Below are positions 37,801 to 49,312 of a DNA stretch of 64,000 nucleotides, in pieces (the stretch's first letter is position 1; every line of letters begins with the position of its first letter). The notes beneath the pieces were generated by a model, which saw nothing but the letters and a program-made list of their open reading frames with translations, was not told the origin of the DNA and made no database searches. The stretch spans positions 9,598,893 through 9,662,892 of the forward strand of contig CM012953.1 in NCBI GenBank assembly GCA_000181795.3, in the 5' to 3' direction. Position numbers and translations under genes: made by a program. The stretch comes from Trichinella spiralis (lineage: Eukaryota > Nematoda > Enoplea > Trichinellida > Trichinellidae).

Positions 37801-39771
37801 GGATACAAATTTATCCAGTTGCTTCCAGACATATCACCTGTGGAAAATTTAACTTAATGTAAAAAATAATATGAATTCAGTGCTTCATTACCAAGCAGAT
37901 GAGCTGGAATTTGTCCATCTTGATGCATGAAAGAAGCATATTGCTTTCGAAGCTGATTCCTTATATAAGCATGTAGTTGATCATACAGTGGTCTAACTTC
38001 ATCATATATTTTTTCTAGTAAATTGATCAAATTCACCTTTTCACCATAAGTATTTTGCCAGATTTCACCACCATGCTTCAAGCCTTTATATTTAAAAATA
38101 AATACGACGTGTATTGTAGTATATATAAACTTATTTACCATTAAGTTTGGCAATTTCATTAAATAGCTCTACCATTTCTAAATAACTTTGCTTCATTGGA
38201 GGTCCAACTGCATTACGCCAGGCTAGCCATACGTAATACAGTTCGTTCACATCATGACTTGTTGCCATGATGCGCTGTAAATCTAAATAAAAAAACCATC
38301 ATTTTATTATGAACAGTATATTTTCATAATGTATATTTTATTTTTAACCAGGTTCCAGAGGCATTGTACAAGGTGGTGGGCGACTCGGCTCACAAACAGT
38401 TCCGTCTGCAAATACTTGATTAATTTTTGCTTGAACTGAAATAAACTAAAAACAGAGCATTCATTTCAAAATAATTAATTTGCCATCGGAATTACTTGTT
38501 CCAGCTTTTTTTCTGGCAACACGTAGATACCCTCTTGTGAAAGATTTTTAATTTGTTTCTTTGCTTTTTTATTGTGAATCGAGTTCAAGTTGAACTGTTT
38601 TGCTCTTTTTGCACTAATGTGCAAGAATTCTACTACAGTTTTATCCATTTCAGCCTTAAACATACAATATTAAATATCAAGCATGATTTATTGCTGTAAA
38701 CCAATGCTTTCAAAACACAGAACAGCCAAAGTTGTTTATTTTATTTACATAAAAAACAAAAGCAAATAAATTTTCATATGTGCAGTTACGATTCAGATTT
38801 TGAAAATAAAGAAGAATTTAAGCGCTTTAAATATAATAAAGCAATGCTCTATATGCAGCAACTATATGCTCTATAAAAGTATAAAGAATCAGTTTTCAAA
38901 TGTACTAAAAACGTTATTCTTAATCATTAGAAAAATAATTGTAAATAAATTAACTGTGAATTATAAAAATAATAAATTATGAATTGTGAATGAAAACAAT
39001 TCAAAGCGTAACACATTTTAAAGTTATCTTAATTTAAATAACTCTTTAAGGAAAAGCAACAACGTTTTTAATGATGCAATTGCTTTTTATATTCTCACTT
39101 ACCAATTCTTTTCTGGTGTTTGCAGTCATGTTGGTTAAGAAACACCATCCTGCTTCGGCAGATTTTGAAAATACCTCTTCAGCTTGTTTGTCATAATCAA
39201 CAAGAAATTTTAAAGCAGCTGTTTCATCATTCACAGAATTCGGCTCCAAAATATCGCTTGCATTCCAATAGGGATCATCACGATTAACCGTTCCGCCGTT
39301 TACTGTTGGTATGTTGATAGAATTTTGTTGCAAATCACTTGAAATATCTCCGCCATTTCCAGACAACAAACGACTGATTAATTCATTAACAACATTTTCT
39401 GAAGCAATTGCTTGGGGTGGTGCTCTGGTGGTGCCATCCGGGCGTTGGCTTGAGCTGAGCGTAATGAATACGTTCAGCAAAAGCCAACACCCGTTTGTGA
39501 AGATAATTTGACTGTGTGAAGGAATGGCTGCAGACTGTTGCTAGCAGAAATAAATAATCACTTTTCTAAAATGATTTAGAATTTGTAAAATGTTTAGTTG
39601 GTTCTAACTGTTGCAGTTTTAAGAACTCCTCATAAATATTTAAATGAGAATTTTTAGTGTAAAGCATTTGAAATGTTCTAATATTAAATTTATAGAAAGG
39701 AGCACTTTTCAACGACCCCGTTTTCAAAGGACCTTTTTGCAATCAGCGCTTTCATTGTCACTGAACGACAT
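34826..39771 (-). CDS. acn-1: Inactive angiotensin-converting-enzyme-like protein with EB-like module and C-terminal hydrophobic tail, 16 exons, 837 aa
   Basis: M2-family fold without the zinc site. Exons, 5' to 3': 39771-39733, 39540-39103, 38654-38496, 38445-38349, 38282-38139, 38083-37892, 37837-37764, 37685-37516, 37203-36980, 36926-36782, 36481-36383, 36320-36198, 36066-35792, 35603-35481, 35151-35050, 34935-34826. ACE landmarks: QIPAHLLGD, KSFWDYSIF, AFIPYGVLADKWRW, KYQGV and GPLHRCHFF. At the HEXXH position it reads RQMTS (residues 455-459), and the third ligand Glu, 28 residues on, is Tyr483, so it cannot bind catalytic zinc as ACE does. This matches nematode ACN-1, needed for moulting in C. 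elegans. Residues about 730-767 form a Cys-rich EB-like module (CSQGQQC, TCNGTVCVCPP). The end is hydrophobic (WLSIFSGVLFCLVHF): membrane or GPI anchor. The intron 36382-36321 has a GC donor. Exon 1 is the least certain: no in-frame ATG exists in exon 2. Confidence 0.92.
36321..36382 (-). other. GC-AG intron in acn-1
   Basis: The exon ends TCAAG and the intron begins GCAAGT. The nearest GT alternative (two codons downstream) would break the frame of the next exon, so the GC donor is required. Confidence 0.8.
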
Positions 39772-42125
39772 AAACTTGCATTCATAACGAGGCAACGCTT
39801 AAAACTCTCAAAGCTGTCGATTGCAACTGCCCAAAGACAGTGTTTGACAATAGAAAGCCTACCAACTGTAAAACTGAAAGGCATTTTACATTTAATTTGG
39901 CTCTCATTCAAAAAATAATAAATTTAGTCGTATGATCTAGATCTAGATCTAAAAAAATTTTATTATCAATAACAAAGACTGAATGCTGAACGTTTAAGGC
40001 AAAAGTTTCTTGCTTTTATCTTGTCCTTTTTACTGCGTCATACAACAGAAGAACCACTATCATAATTTTCTACTAGAATAAAATTCAGAAATAGCAACCA
40101 TATTCAAAAAATTGCAAGGTGATGAATGAAAATTTCTTACGTGATTTCTGAAATGTAGTAAAAAGCTTATCAGTGAAATGAATGATTATATTGATGTTCA
40201 TGTTTAGCGGATATTGGTCAAAAACCAAAAAATATTACTACAGAAGTAGTGCTGTTTTAAAACAAATCAAAATGCTAATAACTACCGACGTGCTTAGAGA
40301 TAGTGAATATTAATAGCTGTGTACTTCAACAAAATCAGGACAAAATGTGTTTTCATGTATTAGAGAAAGATATCTTTTTGAAAAAAAGTCGGATGAATGA
40401 AGAAAACAAACGGCGAGTAAAGCTAAGCTTTAAATTCACAATAGCCTTCAGAGAAAATTACGCATAAGGGAAAATAAGAACCTACAAAAAAAAACAGAAA
40501 ACGTGAGTAACTACAACTGTACCAGTCTTTTATGGCAAGAAAATCAGTAAAGAATCACAAGAGTCCCAAATCGTGAGGCAGTTTGCTTTATTTAAATCAG
40601 TGAAACCAGATTCAGTATTCGCATTAAATAAGAAAAGCAAAATGTTCAAGAATCTGATTTATTTCACTAACAAAAGTATTATATTTAAAAAACTTAAAAT
40701 CGTCTAACGGTATAATTTTATTTGTTTCATTAGTAAATAAGCTTTTGCAGTTTTTTAGTTTTAAATATAAAATTCAAGCCGTTTGTTGCGTAACTTTTAA
40801 TTACATTTACACTTTGATCAAAATACAATTTTATCTTTTTATTTCATAAAAATATGACATATCAGAATTTGATGAAAATCATAATAGGGATGACATAATA
40901 GTCATGCGTTAATATGCAGTTTACTATTTTTATCATCTGTATCATTTTATGTGTTTTGATTATTTAATGTGCTTTAAAATGCAATGGATAAAGAGATTAA
41001 CAAAAAAGTGACCATCTACAAGTGATGACTTGTTGTAAGATTATAAAATATAATATCAGTCAGTTTCTCATTTTAATAGAAGTGAATAATAAGTACTACC
41101 AAATCAGATGATTAAAATTTAAAGTTATAAACAAAGTAACTGAGTAGAATAAATAAAGTAAAATAGCAGAGTTTTTTAAGACGCAAAAAAAATTTTGCTC
41201 AAAAGCAGTTTTGATGCTGCATTCTTATTTGCTCTATGTCACAATTCAATTCAACACAGTTGCATTATCATTTGCTTTTTGAACTTTGCTGACTTGGAAA
41301 AAAAAGCTCAAAGTATGCAGTACAAGTAGAAATAATTTTGCTGAAGATACATTAAATATTTTGATAAATATCAATTTCATTTTAATAAGCATATTGAATC
41401 TAAAGCATTATTTGCAAAGTAAACTTTTGTAAATAAAATTTAAAAAAAATTACGTTTTATTTTATTATTTTATTAAAAATTATTACCAATTCTATTTAAT
41501 AAAAAACTATTGCAAATGCAAAACATATACCAACAGACTTTTTAACGGTTTAAAAATTAAGTTGTTTTCATTTAAATAAACGAGTAACCTTGATAATTCA
41601 AGTGAAGGTTCAATTACGCGTCGTATGATTGTGCTGCATCACATGATTGTTTCTTTATTTGAAACACATAATTACACGAGATGCAATTTTAAAAAGCCCT
41701 ATTTGAACAACAAAGTTCCAATGACGACAAATTCGATGTTTGATTAACATACTGCACGCTACAATAATAAATTTTCAATATTATTCCAAATTTTATTCTA
41801 TTTTTAAAAATTTATCATCAATAACAAATTGAATAAAGATATTTTCAAAGCTCTGTTTTGCATAAAATCAAATGTAGCATATTTAAATTGCAAAATTTTT
41901 TTTGCATCATTTTCAAAAATGGTTGAATGGCAAAGTTGCACAGTTGAAAACAGTTCATTGAACCTGAAATTGCAAATTTTCTACGAAAGAAGTAAAACAC
42001 ATCTTTTGCATTTTAATGATATTTTTTAAATTAAAAATTCAAGAATCAATATTTACTTACTAGGGTTTTGTTTATAAAACTTGATGCTGTTCTTGAATAA
42101 GAAGCACTTGAGTTAAGAATTGTAA

Positions 42126-42142
42126 TATATATATATATATAT
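42126..42142. repeat. (TA)n microsatellite
   Basis: Run of alternating T and A just left of the GC-richer island at 42190-42500. Confidence 0.85.
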
Positions 42143-42315
42143 GCGGGTGTTCGTGAACGTGTGGTTTTATAAGTATATGCAATGTAAGTATTATTTTTGC
42201 GGACTTGGATTATGCAACTAGTCAGTGACAGGATGTTCGTCTAGGACAACAACGCAATGATGCCAAGTTGAGATGGCAAATGCTTTGACGTTGCTAAATC
42301 ATGCCAAGGTTGCGC

Positions 42316-42498
42316 TTATGCGCCGTCTGGTGTTCTACAAAAGCAGACTGGCAAGTTGAAATCTTGGTCGATGCCCTCAGGGAAAATTGAATACTGGCCA
42401 TCGTATATGTCGACTGTCGTTATGAATCCTCGTCTTGCAGGATTGTTAGCACTTTTGTCCTTGCAGTTGGAAATTTGCACCGCTGCAAGTTTGCAATT
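42316..42498 (-). CDS. Possible terminal exon of an unrecognised cysteine-containing protein
   Basis: After an acceptor (aattctag, minus strand) an open frame of 60 residues runs to TAA. It starts NCKLAAVQISNCKDKSANNP, continues through GFITTVDIYDGQYSIFPEG and ends PVCFCRTPDGA. Four Cys and varied composition look like a secreted protein's C-terminus. No upstream exon was identified on this strand, and the opposite strand is also open across the same bases, so the strand is uncertain. Could be an orphan gene fragment or chance in a GC-richer patch. Confidence 0.3.
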   Translation of the reverse strand, partial: NCKLAAVQISNCKDKSANNPARRGFITTVDIYDGQYSIFPEGIDQDFNLPVCFCRTPDGA

Positions 42499-45400
42499 CT
42501 AGAATTTGCTTGTTTTTTTCTTGCTACCCCCTTGATGCTATAAATTAATCTTGCTTGCATCATCATCATCATCACTACAACCATCATAACCGCATTACAA
42601 ATGTGATTCTTGAACAAGTTTATTGTTTTGCAAAATTGTCAGCAATCAATTGTTCAATGGCACTGAAAATTATGAATAATATATTTTCCAATGAAAAGTT
42701 TGCTAAATAATATGAAAATGACATTTCTTTTATTGTCAACAAAACACAGCAACAAGTTTGGTGAAGAATATTGGCGCCGTTGATCAAAATAACATGCTTT
42801 TTGCATTTGCATTTATTGCTGTTGTTGCTGTCAAAATTAATAAGCAATATTTTGAAATTTTGTGTCAGAAAAAAGACTTTTATTGTCAACAATGCTCATA
42901 ACATTTCAAAATATTGAACAACTTTCTTAAAATTGAGCAAAATTTATTTTAAAATTTATGCATCAATTTTAAACTTCATTTGTTGTCATCTAAGCAAACA
43001 CGGATCTAATGAATATGATCCTGATGTGTGAAATTTTTAAAATTAAATTTTTTCACAAACAGTAAAATGGTCAACGTATTAAAAAAATTTATTTGGAAAT
43101 ATCAATAATATTATGTTTGCATTAACTGTTGTCATGCATTTGGAAAAATCAACATCAAGGTTTCAGCATGCATCATACTTGTTGCTTGAATTATTTGCAA
43201 TTATGCTTTATCATTTAAGTTCATATGTGCTTGTTTCAAATTATACTAACTGCCAATGAAAACAATGAAAGCGTGATTATCTAGTGCAATTTCAATGTAT
43301 AACGCATTTTTACAAGAAGTTTCCTAAATTATTTTGAAAATACCGTACTGAACTTAATTTAAAGAACATCCTTTATTTGCATTTGTTTATTCAAGCTTAA
43401 ACAGTGAAATAATTTTTCAAAGGCAACGTACAGAAAAACATGTTTCATACAGTATTTAACCAATTAATTTATTAATTGAAGAGATGACTGAAATATTAAA
43501 AGTTACCAATTAAGTTAAATTCAATTACATGCATATCTTATAAATTTTATCACTTTTTCAATTCATATATATTTATATTGAGCTTTAGTTTTCTGAATGT
43601 TAATTTTAAAGCATCTTTCATTTATTTTTGTTGTTTAAAGCAGACATTTTCTACAATTATTGATTTTCAATCTAGTCTAAATTATATTATGAAAAATGAA
43701 AGAATTTCATGCGTAAAACATTCTGCAAATTGTTTAAATAAGAAAAAATTTTAATATTTGAAGAAAAAATTAAATATATTTTTTCTTATTATCCACTTTT
43801 CATTTCTTTATTCAGACTAAATTCATGCACTGAAAAATTTTCCTTTTCTTCATGTTTTGGTGCATTGTGCAAAAATGCGTGATACGACTTCTTATTCTGC
43901 CTTGAAAATATTTCAAGCATCACCGCTATTAACCTGCAATTATACCCGCTTTGAAATTATTGTTTGCTTGGCCGCTTTAAAGAACAGTGACAAAAGAAAG
44001 TTTCCATGAATAAAAAAAGCAATAAATAAATAATAATAATAATTTCTATTATTCTTGCAAAAGAAAGAGCACTAACGTTTGTGCACCAAAAATTTCACGA
44101 CACAACAAATTTAGTCTACTGCAGAATCGTGGGAGCTGAAAAATCTATTCAAAAGAATAAAAGTGATTTATTCTGTGCCTTCAGAGTTCAATATAACTCG
44201 ACATTAAACTTCCCATTTTTCAAAATTTTCCTCCAAATAATAATAAAATCAACAAATATTTAAGTTGTTGTCTTTTTATATACTTTTATTACCGATGTTT
44301 GATTATTACTCAATTTTTCTCAATTATTAACTTAATTTTAGCAATAACTTTCTGCTATTAATTCCATGTATTAATTATGCAATTTTAAAGATAATTTTTA
44401 AAGTTTTAAGTTATCAATGAAATAAAAAATAATGCTATTGCACAGTATGTGTAAAGATCTGATAATTGGTTCTGTTTATAATTATTAATATTGTATAAAT
44501 AAATAAATATATAAATAGAAACTTGTGTGTAATATTATCTGAAAAATCATATCATCTAAACACGAAGCAGTTGTCTGTGATTTTATCTTATTTTTCAATG
44601 CTGACAGGTCATCGACAGAACTGCCTATATGAAGGCGTTACAGCTAATGAATTTGGAACAAAGTTCAACGGAAATCAATTTATAAACATAATAGCATTTG
44701 ATTTTTCAAACAGACTGATGTTCAGTTTAACGAATCATTTATTATAGCTGATATTTCTATCAAATTATGATTCCAATAATGCAATATTATATCCTAATTA
44801 AGATTTAAATTAATTGGCATAGATTAAAATCTTTCTCTTTTTAGTGAAAAATTGTATAAAATTTACATTAGTTAAAAGCTTCATGAAATGTTATTTATGC
44901 CATTTACGATAATTAAAAATTAAAAGTTACAGTTTTGCTATTTTAAAAAGTGCATAATAAATTAAATGATGATCAGTTTCCTGCAGTTCTCAAATTTGCA
45001 TATTTGTTAATTGCTAATTTTTCTAGCAACAAATTTAAAAAAAGGCAATGCAAACAAATATTTTTTCAGAACAGTTCATTTAACTAATTTCTATTAATAA
45101 AATAATACATAATATATACATATATGTATATTTATTTATTTGTGTAATATTTTATGCAATTTAGTATGCAACATGGAATATAATTAAAAAAAAGGACTAA
45201 AATTCTTGAAATATTGATCAAAGTTGAACTAACTGAAGATTAAAATTTATAAGTAAATTATAAAAATAACTTAAATGATGAGCAGAGTAATAAATAAGTT
45301 GATGCGCTATAATTGCCGTATACTTATGCACAACTCGCAGAAACAAATTTGTATACATGATGTACTTAAAAATGAAATAAATCATGAAGTACAACCAAAT

Positions 45401-48201
45401 TATCTTTTTTGACAGTAAGTATGTCAACGTTTAATGTAAAGACATATCTGTTAAGTTTTAAATAAGTAAAAATTAAAATATTTTCATGAATATTTTAAAA
45501 TAATTTAATTCCCATTAAAAATAATCAGCTGAAAAAATTTTTAAGCAGCATTTCATTTAATTATACTAATTATTCAACATTTACAGTTTTTGAACTTAAT
45601 TTTTAAACGTTAACAGTCAAATATTACAAAGGAAGCAGCAAAAATAAAAAGCAATGATGGAAGAGGAAGTTTACTATATACAGTCTTAGAGGTAAAAATT
45701 TACCATAAGCAAACATATTTACAAAATAACATTGAGCTGATCATCTTTTACACATTGGAAAACAAGCATGTCTTTGATTTAAATGAAATTAATGCTTAAT
45801 TATGCAAATGCATATGCTTATAATTTTGAAACATAAAATGCATAGATTCATTTATCCTTATGATTACAGCTTTATTTTACATCATTTTTTATATAAATTA
45901 AAAATTAAAAAGCTAACTTAATTTTTGGCATGAATACTGGTTTGAAAGTTATTTAATTAACTGCATGTGATAATAACCGACTGGGTTAATAAAAAGCAGC
46001 AAACTATAAGAATTTTATTGTATTATGTTGCAATGTGTTTTATTGTAATGTGTTGCAAAACGTGACAACAAAATAATTTTAAGCAGATCTTTTACGATTC
46101 ATTGAATATAATTAACTTCATAAATTTAATATGCAAACTGCTATGAACTTAATATGTAATTTAAACTTTAACAAAATACATGCTTATGTTAAAGTATTCA
46201 TTTAGTTATAATTGCATTTTAATTTATTTAGTTAATGCTTAAAAATGGCTAATACTTATACAGTATATATACTTTATATAGTTAATTGTTTATTATTATG
46301 GCTAATTTATATTGTGTATTCTGTTTCAGAAGTGAAATGTAAAATTTATAAAGTAATGAAAAGGCAGCTCGTTAGTAATACAATTATGTTGTGCAAATAA
46401 GAAGTGGACATTTTATTTGTCTTCTTTTCTTTAAAATATCGTTGGAAATAGCATGCAGTTTGAAGTGTACTGTACTTTTGTTAAGACAATGCATTTAAAA
46501 TGTGACTTGGCATTTCAAAAACATTTGAACTTTACCACACCACTAATATATATAAAATAAATAAATGCAACATAGACTGTAAAATCGTAATTAAATAAAA
46601 AAATTTGTTCATGAACATTCTAGCTGCTAAGTTTTCATCATCATTATGCATAATTCAATTCATTTTTCATTTTTGTCAAAATTAATAAATTTATTCATCT
46701 GTCAAAGCATAATAGTTTAAACTATTGACATCTGCAGATAACTGATCTGACTTGATCAACCATCAACGTTTTCTAGTATTTTTTTAAGCATCTACACATT
46801 AATAATGTGAAAGGCAATAATCAGTTTTATTTATATGCTAAAAAATAAGGGACAAAGAGAAAGCACATGAGAATTCACTTGATATTTCAATTCCCAAAAT
46901 GGCTTTGTTGATGGATGCGCATTTGAGGAAACTGAAACAAAGTGTCCAAATGTTTCGCTTTTATAATTTGATTAGTTCATTCTGGTATTTACTCAATTTC
47001 AGTTATAGTAAAAAGTTTATAATTGATCATTATTTCTGAAATTGCCTCCAGAGTGTTGAAGAAAAAGTTTCAGATATTGGAAGAAGATCAGGCTGTTGTA
47101 TTCAATTATTTTGGCAAATAATCGAATCTCTTTAACACTGCACTGCTGAGATTAAAAAAACAATTAAGAAAGACAACATCAAAAAATCTCTTGTTCCGGC
47201 ATAAAAATCGAAGTTCATTCTCAGAAAAAGCATATGTCATAAGCGCCTTCAAATTCATCTCCAAAGATATTTACATAAAAGTGCGTATTTTAAATTGTAT
47301 TTATAATTTTTCATGTTTAAAATTCTAGCTAATTAAAAAATAATGTAATTTTATAAATTTTCAGTTACCCTTATAATACTTTACATTTAAAATGGTGATC
47401 TGAACAAAATATGTCAAAGTAATATGTAGAGAAATTATAAGTACATCAATATCTTCTAAAATTCAGAATACCAAAGACTAATTTTTTTAATTTTTATTTA
47501 TTTTCTCATATTATTGCTTAAACTGACTGTACGGCAATAAGTATTATGTGGTATGAAATATCACTGCTATTTTTCAATTTTGAAGGTTACCTACAAAACT
47601 TGAAGTATAAACCCTAATTTACTTCTTTTGAATTTAAAACATTTAAAATGACAGGAAAAAATCCATTTTAGAAAATAGTATGATGTTCTCTTAATGTTTT
47701 ATTTCTCTTCAGATTAGCTGTAATTTTTGGTAATGCATTCAATGTGTTTAGCTTTTTAAAGTGTAAAATTAAATCATATCTTCAATAATGCTTAATTTGA
47801 ATTAAGCAATACATTTTATATGTGATACTAAAAATATTATGAATGGTTATGAACTTAAACAATTATAAAACATTATGATTAAAATTTAAATGAAAACTGA
47901 TTTATGATTTATGATATTGATGATATGATTTATATTATTATAGCATATCAAACATATGTGAACGGTACTTCATAAGTCGAATGCATTTTTTGTTATCTTA
48001 CAAATTATCATTGTTAACATGGTATTTTTGAAACATGCATTACATGTTGTGCTTTTACTAAAAAGCATTTATGTAAATTCGAACGAACTGTGATTAATTT
48101 CCAAGAATGATTATTGCTATATATATTTAATTGACCAAATGGCTCAGCGGTTTCCTTTTATGTTTTACCGACCTGGATCTTAGTCCTATCCGTTTCAACG
48201 T

Positions 48202-48226
48202 CATCACAGACGTTACGTCTTTGATG
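48202..48226. promoter_or_regulatory. 11-bp near-perfect palindrome with 3-bp centre
   Basis: CATCACAGACG, then TTA, then CGTCTTTGATG: ten of eleven positions pair. Its core TTACGTC resembles a bZIP/CRE half-site. It lies in a GC-richer island 1.1 kb upstream of vab-7. Confidence 0.5.
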
Positions 48227-48251
48227 TTACCGGTTAAGGCAAGATGGTTAG

Positions 48252-48284
48252 AGGTCAGGGGTCACAATTATTAATTCAGGGTCA
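48252..48284 (+). promoter_or_regulatory. DR1-type nuclear-receptor site plus third half-site
   Basis: AGGTCA at 48252-48257, one-base spacer, GGGTCA at 48259-48264, then another GGGTCA at 48279-48284. A direct repeat with one-base spacing is the classic RXR/HNF4-type element; nematodes have a large HNF4-like receptor family. Function is inferred. Confidence 0.5.
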
Positions 48285-49206
48285 GTCACTAGAACAAAGC
48301 TGCATACCTCACTTTCATCTTCACTTATTACTATTGGATTGTAAATTACTAATTTGTAATTAATCTCTTATATTAGAAAAACTGAAAATTGAGCCATGAA
48401 ATTGGCAGCAAGACGCTTTTAAAGAGGTTGTTTATTTTATTTGACACATCATGAGACTGCATTTCTAGCTTTAGTTCATTTATTAGTATAATATTAATTA
48501 AAAGAATAAATTGCAAGTGGCCATTCTACTAGTTTGAGCAATTTTTAATTCTTTAATTATAAAAATAATTAAATAAATAGCATTTTGAAAGCATGATATC
48601 ATAACAACAATGAATTACAAAAATAATAAATAGAATCATAAGTAATCACAAATGTACATGATACAAAATAATGGAAATAAATTAAAAATTGTTATCTTTA
48701 AAAGTAATACTTATTGAAAAATGTTTCCTCAAATGAAATATTTATATTAAATTATGTATTCTGAGAAATCATTGTTTACACACATATACATCGCATGTAT
48801 GTCATTGCATATGCAGATTAGATGCAGTGCAGATTAAGCTTGATTTCAATTTCTATATGGAGGAAAGCTTTCATTTAATAAAATTGTATTTGAAAATTTA
48901 TGTTAATAACAAAAGATTAAGGCTGAAGATGTTTTGTATATAAAACTTTTTAAAACTGTTTATTTGTATTAAGCAATTTTATTGCAAAATGTATTTTAAA
49001 TAATCAGCTACATGTACCTAACAGTCATGAATATTGTGTAGTGAAGTTTGATTATGAATATTGCTATTAAATAAATATTAACAACATTTAATAATAAAAT
49101 ATTATTTTATTTATAAAATTATGATAAATTCATTCAAGAATAACTAAATCATGTAGATATGAGAAGCTACGTAGGAGGCAGACTTTTTGCCCCGCCTTGA
49201 AATTTC

Positions 49207-49218
49207 ATTGGTCATTGG
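49207..49218 (-). promoter_or_regulatory. Two tandem inverted CCAAT boxes in the vab-7 promoter
   Basis: ATTGG at 49207-49211 and again at 49214-49218, about 95 bp upstream of the vab-7 ATG. They sit in a slightly GC-richer stretch and are consistent with NF-Y binding. Confidence 0.45.
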
Positions 49219-49312
49219 TCAATTGATTTCTTACTGTGGGAATGCATGTTCTACATTTCCAAGTACTAATGATGAGAAACTGATTTTCTTAGCATTCTGA
49301 TGACAGTGAGTG

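Larger units (their letters stand above)
39772..49312. other. 9.5-kb gene-poor interval between acn-1 and vab-7
   Basis: Divergent upstream DNA of acn-1 (-) and vab-7 (+). Very AT-rich. Exceptions are GC-richer islands at 42190-42500 (possible exon, listed), 46890-46960, 47040-47270 and 48140-48310 (palindrome and DR1, listed), and promoter-like sequence at 49160-49290. No tRNA, rRNA or convincing multi-exon gene was found. Developmental regulatory DNA is the likeliest content (inference). Confidence 0.5.

Noticed and set aside
44081-44747. Two 60-74 codon plus-strand ORFs in the desert
   Set aside because: Compositions follow the local AT bias, with no splice signals or motifs.
47106-47258. 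50-aa minus-strand ORF (MNLKALMTYAFSENELRF...)
   Set aside because: Isolated, with no splice context and rich in Phe/Leu as expected from AT-rich DNA. Overlapping plus-strand frames look equally plausible.
48140-48310. tRNA gene
   Set aside because: No cloverleaf and no B-box (GGTTCGANTCC). Treated as a regulatory island.
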